A stretch of DNA of 57,829 nucleotides from Acidimicrobiaceae bacterium (GTDB taxonomy: Bacteria > Actinomycetota > Acidimicrobiia > Acidimicrobiales > RAAP-2). How positions within the stretch are numbered: the first letter of the stretch is position 1; each line of letters starts with the position of its first letter. The stretch spans positions 1 through 57,829 of the forward strand of contig DAHUZT010000018.1 in NCBI GenBank assembly GCA_027315005.1, read 5' to 3'. The notes under the pieces were generated by a model that was not told where the DNA came from, made no database searches, and saw nothing but the letters and a program-made list of their open reading frames with translations. Below, one piece after another: positions 42,345 to 50,284 of the stretch. Position numbers and translations under genes: made by a program.

Positions 42345-42502
42345 AGTGGCCCCCTTCCGCCATTCGCCATCACCTCCCGCGTGACCGTCGTCGGGTGACG
42401 TCCGACTCTGCGGGCGATCACCGCCCATGGCGTGGTGCAGTCCTCGGTCAGCGCAACGCCGATCTCCTCGCGTTCGGGCAACGACAGCGGCGCGCCTGGC
42501 AT
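42345..42502 (-). pseudogene. IS30-family transposase N-terminal remnant
   Basis: The frame reads PGAPLSLPEREEIGVALTED, then TPWAVIARRVGRHPTTVTRE and VMANGGRG, the helix-turn-helix end of IS30-like transposases. After NGGRG the expected aromatic continuation appears only in another frame (HYNRHRPSH), one G out in a GGGGG run near 42354. The catalytic DDE part is absent. Non-functional fragment. Confidence 0.6.
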
Positions 42503-42632
42503 CCTGGGCAGTGCGTATGCAGCGACGCATCCTCCAGCCGATCTAGTGCGAACGGCCAGCGTGTCACCCCCCAATGCTCCGGGCACTACGAACGCGGTCC
42601 GTCCGCCAGCCACCCCGTCACCACCTGCGCAA

Positions 42633-43226
42633 TCACCGTCCCTTGGACTCGGGATGAGTCACGTGGCCCTGAGCGAGCGTGTCGACCAGCCGCTCGATTC
42701 GCCGCGCGCGGGTATCAGGACGCCGGGCGGTTGTGACCCGGTAGAGGACGGAGTAGCGGTTCGCCGTGTCGAGCCCTGCAAAGGCTTTCGAGGCCCGGGG
42801 GTTGGCGGAGAGCGCCCTTTCCAGGTCGTCGGGGACCTCGATGCTAGCGGCACCGCCATAGGCGGCGTCCCAGCTCCCATCGGCCTTTGCGCGCTCCACC
42901 GCACGAAGCCCGGCTGGACGCATCCGACCTTCAGCGGTCAGTCGTTCGATGATCGCGATGTTGCGCTTTGACCAGGCGCTGCCTGCACGACGAGGGGTGA
43001 ATCGTCGCCGGAAGGTGCCATCATCGCGGCGGGCGAGCTGCCCGTCGACCCAGCCGCAGCAGAGGGCTTCCTCGAGGGCCTGGTCGTAGCTGAGCGAAGT
43101 TGGGCGCGCTGTGCCCTTCTTGGCGAGAACCAGCCAGACGCCCTCTGAGTCCGAAGGGCGCTTTGCCAACCATCGCCGCCAGGCAGCGACGTTCGAGACG
43201 ATCAGCTCCGCTGAATCGAGTGTCAT
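42633..43226 (-). CDS. YdeI/OmpD-associated family protein
   Basis: The 197-residue protein begins IVSNVAAWRRWLAKRPSDSE, then GVWLVLAKKGT, SLSYDQALEEALCCGWVDGQ, FTPRRAGSAWSKRNIAIIER and RMRPAGLRAVERAKADGSWD, the standard order of the YdeI/OmpD-associated family. It is a cytoplasmic protein of unclear role, sometimes called bacteriocin-protection protein. It lies 33 bp downstream of the marR-like gene on the same strand, so the two may be co-transcribed. Confidence 0.85.
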   Translation of the reverse strand: MTLDSAELIVSNVAAWRRWLAKRPSDSEGVWLVLAKKGTARPTSLSYDQALEEALCCGWVDGQLARRDDGTFRRRFTPRRAGSAWSKRNIAIIERLTAEGRMRPAGLRAVERAKADGSWDAAYGGAASIEVPDDLERALSANPRASKAFAGLDTANRYSVLYRVTTARRPDTRARRIERLVDTLAQGHVTHPESKGR

Positions 43227-43259
43227 GAGAGAGATTCCAACGTGTCGTGCCTTGGCCGA

Positions 43260-43868
43260 TCAATTGCGTGTCTGCGTCTTGGCGCTCATCGACCCTTCAA
43301 GTTGACGCTCCACAGCCAGCTCGCTGAGGTTAGCGACCGGACAGGCGCCCTCGTCACGACCGCATGCGGAGAAGTCGCAGAGCCTGCAGAGCCATCCGCC
43401 CGGCGGAGTCTTGGAGCTTGCCCGTTCGCCGAGTCGTGCTGCGGTCAATGCATGGAGAAGGCGTTCCAGTAGTGGTACGAGGCTCTCGCGCTCACTGGTG
43501 CTCAGCCCCGCCAAGAGTGTCTCGGTCACTACTCGGCGGGCAGCCAAGACCCGCCGTGCTGCGTCGCTGCCACGACGGGTGAGCGTCACTGCGCGAGATC
43601 GCCCGTCGGGTCCAGGGCCACGCTTGACGAGACCAGATTCGCTGAGCTTGTCGATCAGACGTACCGCACCTGATGGGGTGAGCCCGACGACTCGTCGGAG
43701 CTGGTCGATCGAAGCGCCACCCAGGAACTCGTGCAGCGCCACCAACGCCGCCGGGGCGGCTGATCCGTGACCGGCCGCCGTCTCCTCGGCGTCGCGGACG
43801 CGGTCGTTGAGCCCCACCGCCAGAGTGGCGAGCAGATTCACCTGTCGCGCCCCGGTTGACTCATCCAT
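43260..43868 (-). CDS. MarR family regulator with C-terminal cysteine motif
   Basis: The 202-residue protein has a MarR winged-helix core: SIDQLRRVVGLTPSGAVRLI, then DKLSESGLVKRGPGPDGRSR and AVTLTRRG. Near the C-terminus is CRLCDFSACGRDEGACPVAN, four cysteines spaced C-x2-C-x5-C-x6-C, suitable for zinc or redox sensing. The ATG at 43868 lies 7 bp after TAGACT (leaderless). Divergent from the VOC protein gene. Confidence 0.85.
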   Translation of the reverse strand: MDESTGARQVNLLATLAVGLNDRVRDAEETAAGHGSAAPAALVALHEFLGGASIDQLRRVVGLTPSGAVRLIDKLSESGLVKRGPGPDGRSRAVTLTRRGSDAARRVLAARRVVTETLLAGLSTSERESLVPLLERLLHALTAARLGERASSKTPPGGWLCRLCDFSACGRDEGACPVANLSELAVERQLEGSMSAKTQTRN

Positions 43869-43875
43869 AGAGGAC

Positions 43876-43881
43876 AGTCTA
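43876..43881 (-). promoter_or_regulatory. -10 element, leaderless marR-like gene
   Basis: TAGACT on the minus strand, 7 bp before the ATG at 43868; decides against the longer frame from 43901. Confidence 0.5.
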
Positions 43882-43948
43882 GATTCATATGTGTGACGCA
43901 CTCAATAATAAGGCTGCGAGGGAAGATGTGTGCCTCGGGAGGTGCGCG

Positions 43949-44329
43949 ATGAGCTCCGAGCGGTTGGCGAGCCTGTACATGGTCAATCTGGACTGCGCTG
44001 ATCCCCGGGCGATGGCCGGCTTCTACTCAGCGCTCCTGGGCTGGGAGATGCCCTACTGCGAGGACGAATACTCGATGGTCTCGGATGGAACGACCTCCAT
44101 CGGGTTCGGCCGGATCGACGGCTACACCCCGCCGAGATGGCCCGACGACGAGCACGCCAAGCAGTACCACCTCGATTTGCGAGTGTCCGATGTCGCAATG
44201 GCGGAGGTCGCGTCCATGAAGCTGGGAGCAACGGTGCCCGAGTTCCAGCCCGGAGGTGACCGCTGGCGCGTGATGCTGGATCCCGAAGGCCGCCCCTTCT
44301 GCCTCTTGCCCGATGCTGCTGGGTCTTGA
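43949..44329 (+). CDS. VOC (glyoxalase/bleomycin-resistance) superfamily protein
   Basis: The 126-residue protein shows MVNLDCADPRAMAGFYSALL, GWEMPYCEDEYSMV, QYHLDLRVSDVAMAEVASMK and WRVMLDPEGRPFCLLP, two beta-alpha-beta-beta-beta repeats. A His in HLDLRV and a Glu in DPEGRPF are at usual metal-ligand positions. Substrate unknown. The ATG at 43949 follows GGGAGGTG. Confidence 0.87.
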   Translation: MSSERLASLYMVNLDCADPRAMAGFYSALLGWEMPYCEDEYSMVSDGTTSIGFGRIDGYTPPRWPDDEHAKQYHLDLRVSDVAMAEVASMKLGATVPEFQPGGDRWRVMLDPEGRPFCLLPDAAGS

Positions 44330-44344
44330 GCACCATTTGGGAAC

Positions 44345-44611
44345 GTGGCCGAGAGGACGCAGCCGTCGCGAATGAGTCGCCGGCGCGCGCCGGGCCCTGC
44401 GCGTGTCTGCCTGGAGTTGAGCTCGACCTGGGTGTTCGCGACGGCGTTCGACTGGCCCGGGTGGTGTCGTCGGGCTCGTAGCGAGGAGGAAGCACTGGAA
44501 TGCCTCCTTGGCCACAACGACCGTTATCGCATCGTGGTCGGCAAGGAGTTCGACCCCGGACCGATCGAGATGGTCGGGCGCAGCGATGGAAACCGTCAAG
44601 CCTGTCCCTGA
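44345..44611 (+). pseudogene. Truncated hypothetical gene
   Basis: The 88-residue frame holds VFATAFDWPGWCRRARSEEE and ALECLLGHNDRYRIVV, which resembles the first third of an actinobacterial hypothetical family of roughly 200-230 residues (DWPGWCR motif). The remainder is missing, replaced by unrelated residues before the stop. Likely a remnant. Confidence 0.45.
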
Positions 44612-44623
44612 CGGGTTGACGCA

Positions 44624-44663
44624 GCTAACGGCGTTAGCTATCTTGCTGACTAACGGCATTAGC
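44624..44663. promoter_or_regulatory. Two TetR-type operators before the nitroreductase gene
   Basis: GCTAACGGCGTTAGC (44624-44638) and ACTAACGGCATTAGC (44649-44663) are near-palindromes with TAA/TTA half-sites, centred 25 bp apart. They precede a nitroreductase-tetR pair and are the probable autoregulatory operators for that TetR protein. Confidence 0.68.
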
Positions 44664-44683
44664 CACTTCCACTCGGAGGCCAA

Positions 44684-45148
44684 ATGAACGAAGCCAGTCC
44701 TATCCGGTACCGCAAGCCGGGCTGGTTCACCCGGCGCATTCTCAACACGGCGGTCTCCCTACTCACCCGGGCCGGGGTCAGCATCTGGGGCAGCCGGGTG
44801 CTTGAAGTGGTCGGGCGCAACTCTGGCGACCCACGGCGGGTGCCGGTGAACCTGCTCTCGCTCGACGGAAACCAGTACCTCGTCTCGGCGCGAGGCACCG
44901 GCCTGTGGGTCCGCAATGTTCGGGCCGCCGGCGGCCGACTTGACCTGCTCCTCGGCCGCACCCGCCAGCGCTGGGTAGCCACTGAGCTGACCGACGCCGA
45001 GAAGCCCCCGGTGCTGCGCGCCTACCTGAGACGGTGGAAAGCAGAGGTCGGCGTGTTCTTCGAAGGGGTCTCCGCTGACTCCTCCGACGACGAGCTTCGA
45101 GCAGCGGGACCCAACCACCCGGTCTTCCTCCTCCGCCCGCCGTCGTGA
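44684..45148 (+). CDS. Deazaflavin (F420)-dependent nitroreductase family protein
   Basis: The 154-residue protein has the Ddn-like features RAGVSIWGSRVLEVVGRNSG, PRRVPVNLLSLDGNQYLVSA and GLWVRNVRAAGGRLDLLLG, the split beta-barrel fold of F420H2-dependent reductases. Substrate unknown; the family reduces quinones or nitro-compounds. GGAGGC precedes the ATG. It shares GTGA with the next gene, tetR, implying an operon that encodes its own regulator. Confidence 0.88.
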   Translation: MNEASPIRYRKPGWFTRRILNTAVSLLTRAGVSIWGSRVLEVVGRNSGDPRRVPVNLLSLDGNQYLVSARGTGLWVRNVRAAGGRLDLLLGRTRQRWVATELTDAEKPPVLRAYLRRWKAEVGVFFEGVSADSSDDELRAAGPNHPVFLLRPPS

Positions 45149-45735
45149 CCAAAGGCGCGCCCGCCGCCTCACCTCGACCGACACCTCGGGAACGCACCCC
45201 CCGGGCCCGCCAGATCATCGACACCGCCCGGGGGCTGCTCGAGGCGGTCGGCCCCAACGGCTTGACGATGCGACGGCTGGCCGACGAGCTCGGGATTCGG
45301 GCGCCGTCGCTGTACAAGCACATCAATGGACGCCCAGCGCTGGAACTGGCCCTGGTTGAGACCGGCCTCGACGAGAGCGGGCTGGCCCTGCACGTCGCGG
45401 TGGAACGCTCGAACGGCGATCCGGTCACTGACCTGCTCGGCGCCTACCGGGCCATGGGACTAGCCAATCCCGAGCTGTACCGGCTGATCACCGCCAACTC
45501 GTATCCGCGTTCCGAGCTGCTCCCCGGTCTGGAGGCGTGGGCCGGTGAGCCGTTCTACTTGGCGGTGGGCGAGCCGTACCTGGCCCAAGCGCTGTGGTCC
45601 TTCTCCCACGGAACGCTCATCCTCGAACTCGACCGGCGGTTCCTCGACGGATCGAACCTCGACCGGACCTGGCACGCCGGCACCGACGCATTCACCACCG
45701 CCCGACTCGCCACGCCCAGCTCACCCAGAGCGTGA
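45145..45735 (+). CDS. TetR/AcrR family regulator of the nitroreductase operon
   Basis: The 196-residue protein has RQIIDTARGLLEAVGPNGLT, the HTH RRLADELGIRAPSLYKHING and a C-terminal TetR_C_33-like domain (YRLITANSYPRSELLPGLE, QALWSFSHGTLILELDRRF). GTG overlaps the upstream stop. The paired operators at 44624-44663 probably bind it. Confidence 0.87.
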   Translation: MTKGAPAASPRPTPRERTPRARQIIDTARGLLEAVGPNGLTMRRLADELGIRAPSLYKHINGRPALELALVETGLDESGLALHVAVERSNGDPVTDLLGAYRAMGLANPELYRLITANSYPRSELLPGLEAWAGEPFYLAVGEPYLAQALWSFSHGTLILELDRRFLDGSNLDRTWHAGTDAFTTARLATPSSPRA

Positions 45736-45783
45736 ACCCGCTCCGGGTCCGAGGGTTTTGAGCAACGGATCGCAGGCTGGTCA

Positions 45784-46290
45784 ATGGACGCCCAGGCAAG
45801 TCGCCAGGTACTCGCCGGCTGGCGGGCGCCGCACAGCGGGAACGGCACCTGTCCTCGACGGGTGGGCGACGGCGACGAGCGGTCGGAGGAGCTGAGGCGG
45901 GTACTTGACCGGGGACCGGCCCCGGTCACCGTTGTGATCGCCGACGCCGACCCGACCCGGCAGGCGCAGTATGAAGCCTACGCCGCCGGCTGGGACCTGC
46001 GGGTCCGAGAGCCCGGCCACCGACGCCTGCGCGCCGAGCCCGACGCCCCCCGTCCGGTCGGGGAGCCAGTGCTTCCCGCCAACCTCCACTGCTACCAGCC
46101 GACCAGTCCGGAGAGCGGCCAGTATCCGTGTCTGCGGAACCGGCTACGGGCCGACCCCGCCGCCCGTGCCCACTACGCAGAGTTGAAGCGGTCGCTCGCC
46201 GCCCGGGAGTGGCCGGACATGAACCTCTATGCCGACACCAAGGTTCCCCTGGTCCGCGAGCTTCTTGGAGGACCGTCCAGAGGGAGCTGA
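45784..46290 (+). pseudogene. GrpB-like (UPF0157) gene with internal loss
   Basis: The C-terminal part NRLRADPAARAHYAELKRSL and EWPDMNLYADTKVPLVRELL matches the GrpB/UPF0157 family, and DLRVREPGHRRLR matches its middle. The stretch between the opening PVTVVIADADPTRQAQYE and 'REPGHR' is only a few residues, whereas intact members have about 60 containing the nucleotidyl-transfer-like motif with conserved Ser/Asp. The segment LHCYQPTSPESGQYPCLRN also looks shifted. Probably inactive. Confidence 0.5.
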
Positions 46291-46610
46291 CAGCCCGGAC
46301 CCGTCCGATCCTGACACCCCCTATCGGCCCGGAGACCTACGCCGCTGTCCCTATGTGTCACCAGCATGGCGGCGTTGTCCTGTCGTCACTTGCCCAACCT
46401 CCTGCAGCGACGCCGCAGGTCCGAGAAGCGCCATCTCGGTCGCCCCCCTCTGAGAGACGATTGCCGCAGGACCCGTTATTCCGATGTCGACATAACGGAC
46501 TTCGTCGTGAATGATGACCCCAGTGGTGAACGTCGACCACCGCTGTTGCGCCCGAACGAATCGATCGGCTCCGCTGGCGGGGAACCGCGCTTCTTCGCCC
46601 AGCCGACGAG
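46291..46610. other. Intergenic region, possible small frame
   Basis: About 320 bp. A minus-strand 88-codon frame (46351-46617) starts inside the neighbouring Fic-like remnant, but its protein shows no recognisable family and I leave it uncalled. No repeats seen. Confidence 0.35.
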
Positions 46611-46976
46611 TCAGCAACGACGAGGAACGGTCCGCACGGACTCGCTCGTGCGAGTGTCGCCTTCGGGACTGGAAAGCTGTCCCTCCAGAGCCGTGAACGC
46701 AGCGATGACCTCGGGTGCTTCGAACGCCTTGTTTCGCTGTCCGACGTCTACCTGTCGGAGAGTCCCAGCGTCGACGAGCCGCTCAATCGCAGCGGCTGCC
46801 GGTTTGTAGGTCCGTCCGAGAAGCGTTGCAGCGCTGTCAGCAGTCAGGATTAGAGCACCGGGAAGGAGCCGAAGGAGGATGTCCGTTCCAGATTTGGCCC
46901 GAACGGACCCCAGTCGTTCACGCCACTCCAGCCCCAGTTCCGCCACCCACTCCTCGTACGTCGTAGCGTCAGCCAC
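46611..46976 (-). pseudogene. C-terminal Fic-family-like fragment
   Basis: The 121-residue product has EEWVAELGLEWRERLGSVRA, SGTDILLRLLPGALILTADS and LLGRTYKPAAAAIERLVDAG, resembling the winged-helix end of Fic/DOC-type AMP-transferases. The catalytic HPFxxGNGR core is not present upstream. Reading the same frame upstream passes through an in-frame TGA straight into the Gln-rich gene. Either a small regulator or a remnant; remnant seems likelier beside the broken integrase. Confidence 0.45.
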
Positions 46977-47072
46977 CGACCTCGTGCAGGCACTTGCAAA
47001 ACGACCATTCCACGTGCTGAGACGAGCGATGGGGACGAGGATGCGCTTGCCGATGTGGATGCAGTGGATCTC

Positions 47073-47414
47073 TCAAAGGGCGACGGCTGCTACTTCGACG
47101 AACATCGTCAGGCGCTGTTCGGGCTGGTCCTTGATGACCGGCCCGACCGTGCGACGCTCGACGTGCAGCTCTTCCCAGGAGAGGACGGCTTCGGCTTCAC
47201 TGAGGGCATCTCGATGATCCAGCCACCAGTCCTGCTGGATCATCGAGATGACGCCGACCGTCACTTCGAAGGGACCTGCAACCTCATCATCATTGGCTTC
47301 ACCATGTTCGACATCATTGTCATGCTCATGCTCGTCCTCATGCTGTTGCTGTTGCTGTTGCTGTTGTTGACGTTGTTGCTGTCGCTGCTGCTCTTGCTGC
47401 TCGTGCTCGGTCAT
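47073..47414 (-). CDS. Gln/His/acidic-rich hypothetical protein
   Basis: The 113-residue protein opens with nearly 30 residues dominated by glutamine and histidine, encoded by CAG/CAA simple repeats at about 47340-47400, then an acidic stretch (HEDEHEHDNDVEHGEANDDE). The rest looks globular: FEVTVGVISMIQQDWWLDHR, DALSEAEAVLSWEELHVERR. It overlaps the integrase stop (ATGA), as accessory genes of integrative elements often do. No family recognised. Confidence 0.5.
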   Translation of the reverse strand: MTEHEQQEQQRQQQRQQQQQQQQQHEDEHEHDNDVEHGEANDDEVAGPFEVTVGVISMIQQDWWLDHRDALSEAEAVLSWEELHVERRTVGPVIKDQPEQRLTMFVEVAAVAL

Positions 47415-48533
47415 CCTGCAGCCGCCTTGGGCAGTTGCTTCTTCGGACCAAGGACGCCTCCAATGATGGCGGCGGCTGCCCGGTCCCGTTCTTCGATGAG
47501 GTGGCTGTACACCCGAAGGATGAGGGATGGGTCGGAATGGCCAAGCCAGTCGGCCACGGTCCGGACGTCCACCCAGCTCCGATGAGCTGGGTGGCGGTGA
47601 AGTGCCGAAGATCATGGAACCGAACGTCTGGAGCACCGACCTCATCCCGGACACGGATGAAGAACGACGTCACGTTGTCGGGACGGAAGGAAGTCTCGGC
47701 ATCGACGAAGGGGGTGAAGACGTACGCATCCGAGGCGAGCGTTGCCCCTGCGGCGGTGACCCATTCGTCAACTCTCACCCGGTGTTCCGTGAGCAACGCA
47801 ATACCGAACGGGTCGAGAGCAACCTTCCGGGAGCGCCCCGTCTTGGTGGTTTTCTCGGCTAGCCCACCGGGGACAACGACCACGAACGGAAGACGCTCAC
47901 GATCCCGAGTTGTAGATCGACATCGGACCAGCGACGGGCACAGAGTTCCCCTCGGCGCATCCCCGTCTGAGCGGCGAGCATCAGGAGAGGAGCAAGCCGA
48001 GGGTCCCGCTGCTCTGCGGCATCGATGACCGTGTGGACGACGTCAACGGAGGGTGCCTGTACTCGGCGATGCTCCACACGGGGAGGCTTCGCCCGCTCAG
48101 CGAAGTTGTACCGAACCGACCCCCACCGGACGCCTTGGTGGAGAGCGGCGGCGATGATGGCGTGGTGGTTCCGGATGGTCTTCGGAGAGGCTCCGGCGTC
48201 CTTCATGGCGCCATACAGCTCCTCGAGATTCCTGGCAGAGAGACGGCTCGGGAGCACCTTGCCGAGTCGTGGCCGGATGGTCTGCTTGATCTGTGCTCGG
48301 TAGGTCCGAAGGGTGGTTGGCGAGAGGTCGAGACGCTCGCACTCTTCGAGCCACTGGACTAGGAGCTGACCGAAGGTCGCTCCGATCCCGTCCGAGCGGG
48401 AAGAAGCCCGCTGGTCGATGAGGTCCCGGGGTGCTTCGTCAGTGGCCCTGGCGGACCCGTGGAAGGTCTCCGAGCGCACCTTGTACTCCTCGGTGACCGG
48501 GTCCTTCCCAAGGGAGACCCGCAGCTCCCACAC
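47411..48533 (-). pseudogene. Tyrosine recombinase/phage-type integrase, frameshifted
   Basis: The N-terminal part (GKDPVTEEYK, then LSPTTLRTYRAQIKQTIRPR core-binding domain, and LLMLAAQTGMRRGELCARRW with the first catalytic Arg) ends at 47859 by a one-base loss near 47888. The next part (GRSRKVALD, FHDLRHFTATQLIGAG with HxxR) is lost by a second one-base loss near 47582. The third frame restores DVRTVADWLGHSDPSLILRV and YSHLIEERDRAAAAI, the final His and Tyr box, to a stop at 47411. An upstream frame with RGSKREIKRG lacks any normal start. Two frameshifts make it inactive unless they are sequencing errors. Confidence 0.8.
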
Positions 48534-48585
48534 CCCACGCTTGATCTCGCGCTTCGATCCACGTACGAGAGCAAGCGTTTCCAGA

Positions 48586-48608
48586 TTTTGGGATTCGTTT
48601 TGGGATTC
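48586..48608. repeat. Paired 11-bp direct repeat upstream of the integrase
   Basis: TTTTGGGATTC occurs at 48586-48596 and 48598-48608, a 12-bp period. Position just upstream of the integrase coding region fits arm-type integrase binding sites, but the att site itself could not be located. Confidence 0.45.
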
Positions 48609-48879
48609 TCAAGGGGGCAGCAGACGGGCCGGTCCTTGCGGATCGGCCCTGACCCGCACTTTTCCTGGTGGCGGGGGTTAAGGAGCATCGTGCGACCAGA
48701 GGGTTAGCGACCCGATGAAACCGCAGGTCACGGTGTCGTGCATATGCGCTGCCCAGGCAGGCTGCCCTACGCAATCTCGGTCCGGCGGCCGGGTTCCCCG
48801 AGAAGTCGCCAAACCCGCTCGGCCCGTCCCGCCGCTTCCCGACCCGGAAACTACGGGTGGGAACGGCAAGAAGACGAGG
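48609..48879. other. Intergenic region, candidate element end
   Basis: About 270 bp with no gene. I looked for a tRNA or a tRNA 3' end as an integration target and found none on either strand. Confidence 0.4.
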
Positions 48880-49146
48880 TCACTCTGGGCGGTAGGCGTC
48901 GGCAAGAGACCCTACACGCACCACCGTGGCCGCCTGCTGTTCGTCGTTGATCTCGTACAGCACCCGATAGCTACCCGGACGAGCGCCGTGCAACCCGGCC
49001 AGATCACCGCGAAGCGGCTTACCCACCCGGTGCGGATCCTCGGCGAGGGTGCCGAAGACGAACTCGATGACCGCCGGAACCACTCGGGCGGGCAGTCGGT
49101 CGAGGGAGCGGACGGCAGCGGAGGACAGGCCGGCAGTCCAGCTCAC
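48880..49146 (-). CDS. RelE/ParE-type toxin
   Basis: The 88-residue protein shows SSAAVRSLDRLPARVVPAVI, RVGKPLRGDLAGLHGARPGS and YRVLYEINDEQQAATVVRVG, the RelE fold with the conserved 'GSYRVLYEI' strand. RelE toxins cut mRNA on the ribosome. The GTG start overlaps the antitoxin stop (GTGA). Forms a type II module with the gene before it. Confidence 0.88.
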   Translation of the reverse strand: MSWTAGLSSAAVRSLDRLPARVVPAVIEFVFGTLAEDPHRVGKPLRGDLAGLHGARPGSYRVLYEINDEQQAATVVRVGSLADAYRPE

Positions 49147-49427
49147 CGGGGGGTTCCGACTCCGTAGCGTCGGCGGACCGCCGCCTCGTCATACAGCTTG
49201 GCGGCGCGCGCTTCCTCGCGTGCGGCGGCGATGTCCTCACGGACTGCCGGCTGCCCCTGCCAGAACAGAGTCTCTTCCAGGGCCTCCAAGTCCTCCACCG
49301 ACGGCAGCACGACCGCCGGCCGGCCGTGGCGGGTGATGGTCACTCGCTCGTGCGTTGCTACCATCTCCTCGACCAGCTCGTTGAGCTTCGCTTTGGCCTC
49401 AGTCAACGGCAGAGTCGTCACCCACAC
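49143..49427 (-). CDS. Phd/YefM-type antitoxin
   Basis: The 94-residue protein begins WVTTLPLTEAKAKLNELVEE, then THERVTITRHGRPAVVLPSV, the Phd/YefM DNA-binding fold, followed by a helical toxin-binding tail (REDIAAAREEARAAKLYDEA). Start GTG 49427 (or 49421); the longer frame to 49667 is not coding. It likely autorepresses with its partner toxin. Confidence 0.85.
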   Translation of the reverse strand: MWVTTLPLTEAKAKLNELVEEMVATHERVTITRHGRPAVVLPSVEDLEALEETLFWQGQPAVREDIAAAREEARAAKLYDEAAVRRRYGVGTPR

Positions 49428-49598
49428 GGGGTACGGCACTGATTTCGGACCTGTCAAGAATCGAATTCGAACCCTAACCTGTCGATCCGATGAGCCTGAA
49501 GGGTCCAACGACACGATGGCCCCTTGACCTGCCACAATGAGCACGGGCAGGCTCGCTCGCCGTGTGACGTTCTTTCCCCTACCGTCGTTCGGCGCATC

Positions 49599-49772
49599 AT
49601 GGAAGCGCTTCGCGTCCACAGGATGGACTCGACCGCTAAGGACACGGAGATCCTGGTTCTCCGCCAACAGCTGGCCGTGCTGCGCCGCCAGGTTGGTCGT
49701 CCCCGCTTCACCTGGTCGGATCGGGCGATTACGGCCGGCGAGGACTTCGATTGGCGCCGGAGCGATCGGTGA
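49599..49772 (+). pseudogene. Transposase/integrase-core N-terminal remnant
   Basis: KDTEILVLRQQLAVLRRQVG followed by RPRFTWSDRAIT matches the N-terminal segment of an integrase-core (DDE) transposase family with HQLAVLRRQVxRPRF motifs. The frame degenerates after about 45 recognisable residues, and the catalytic domain is absent. Confidence 0.6.
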
Positions 49773-50195
49773 TCAGGCCTCGCACCGGCTCTTGAGCCCC
49801 TCCGCCTCCATCGCCAGGTACTTGGCGGTGAGCTTCGACGTGAAGAGGCCGACGATTCCGGCCATGGGGCCGCGCTGGTCGATGGACAAGACGACTGAGG
49901 TGGTGCCGTCCTCGTTGGCCCGGAGCTGGTGACGGGCCGTGGTGGTCACCCCTCCCCGGCTGGTGCGCCAGGTGAACGACGACTCCGACTCGAGCTCGGT
50001 GACCTCCCAGACCATGGTCGCCAACCGAGGCTGCTTGAGCCGCACCTTGGCGCCGACGGCGAACTCCTCTCCGCCCATGCGCTCCGCCTTGCTCACCGAC
50101 TCCGTCCACGTCGGCATCCGCTCGACGTCGATGAGCACTCTCCATACGTCGGCGGGTGTGGCGTCGATGTCGACTGGCGTCTCGGCGTGCACCAT
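49773..50195 (-). CDS. SRPBCC (START/polyketide cyclase-like) family protein
   Basis: The 140-residue protein shows ETPVDIDATPADVWRVLIDV, ERMPTWTESVSKAERMGGEE, VTELESESSFTWRTSRGGVT and a long C-terminal helix (LFTSKLTAKYLAMEAEGLKS), the helix-grip fold that binds lipid-like ligands. GGGAGA precedes the ATG at 50195. Divergent from the TetR-PAS regulator and therefore its probable target. Confidence 0.87.
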   Translation of the reverse strand: MVHAETPVDIDATPADVWRVLIDVERMPTWTESVSKAERMGGEEFAVGAKVRLKQPRLATMVWEVTELESESSFTWRTSRGGVTTTARHQLRANEDGTTSVVLSIDQRGPMAGIVGLFTSKLTAKYLAMEAEGLKSRCEA

Positions 50196-50266
50196 CTGTC
50201 TCCCTGCTCGTGGTTCCCGGGGTGCCGTCGACCGGTAGACCAGCGGCACCCGTGTGCTCCCAAGAT

Positions 50267-50284
50267 ATGTACCATCTGGTACAT
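50267..50284. promoter_or_regulatory. Palindromic operator overlapping the tetR-PAS -10 and start codon
   Basis: ATGTACCA-TC-TGGTACAT has two perfect 8-bp arms. It contains the -10 TACCAT (50270-50275), which lies 7 bp before the ATG at 50283, and ends inside that ATG. Bound repressor would block both promoter and start site; the palindrome also lies 72 bp from the divergent SRPBCC start. Confidence 0.75.

Noticed and set aside
46351-46617. 88-codon minus-strand frame after the Fic-like fragment
   Set aside because: Possible but without motif, ribosome-binding site or family resemblance; not enough support to call a gene.
48609-48760. tRNA gene or tRNA 3' end as integration target beside the integrase
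   Set aside because: No TPsiC loop sequence or cloverleaf could be drawn on either strand.
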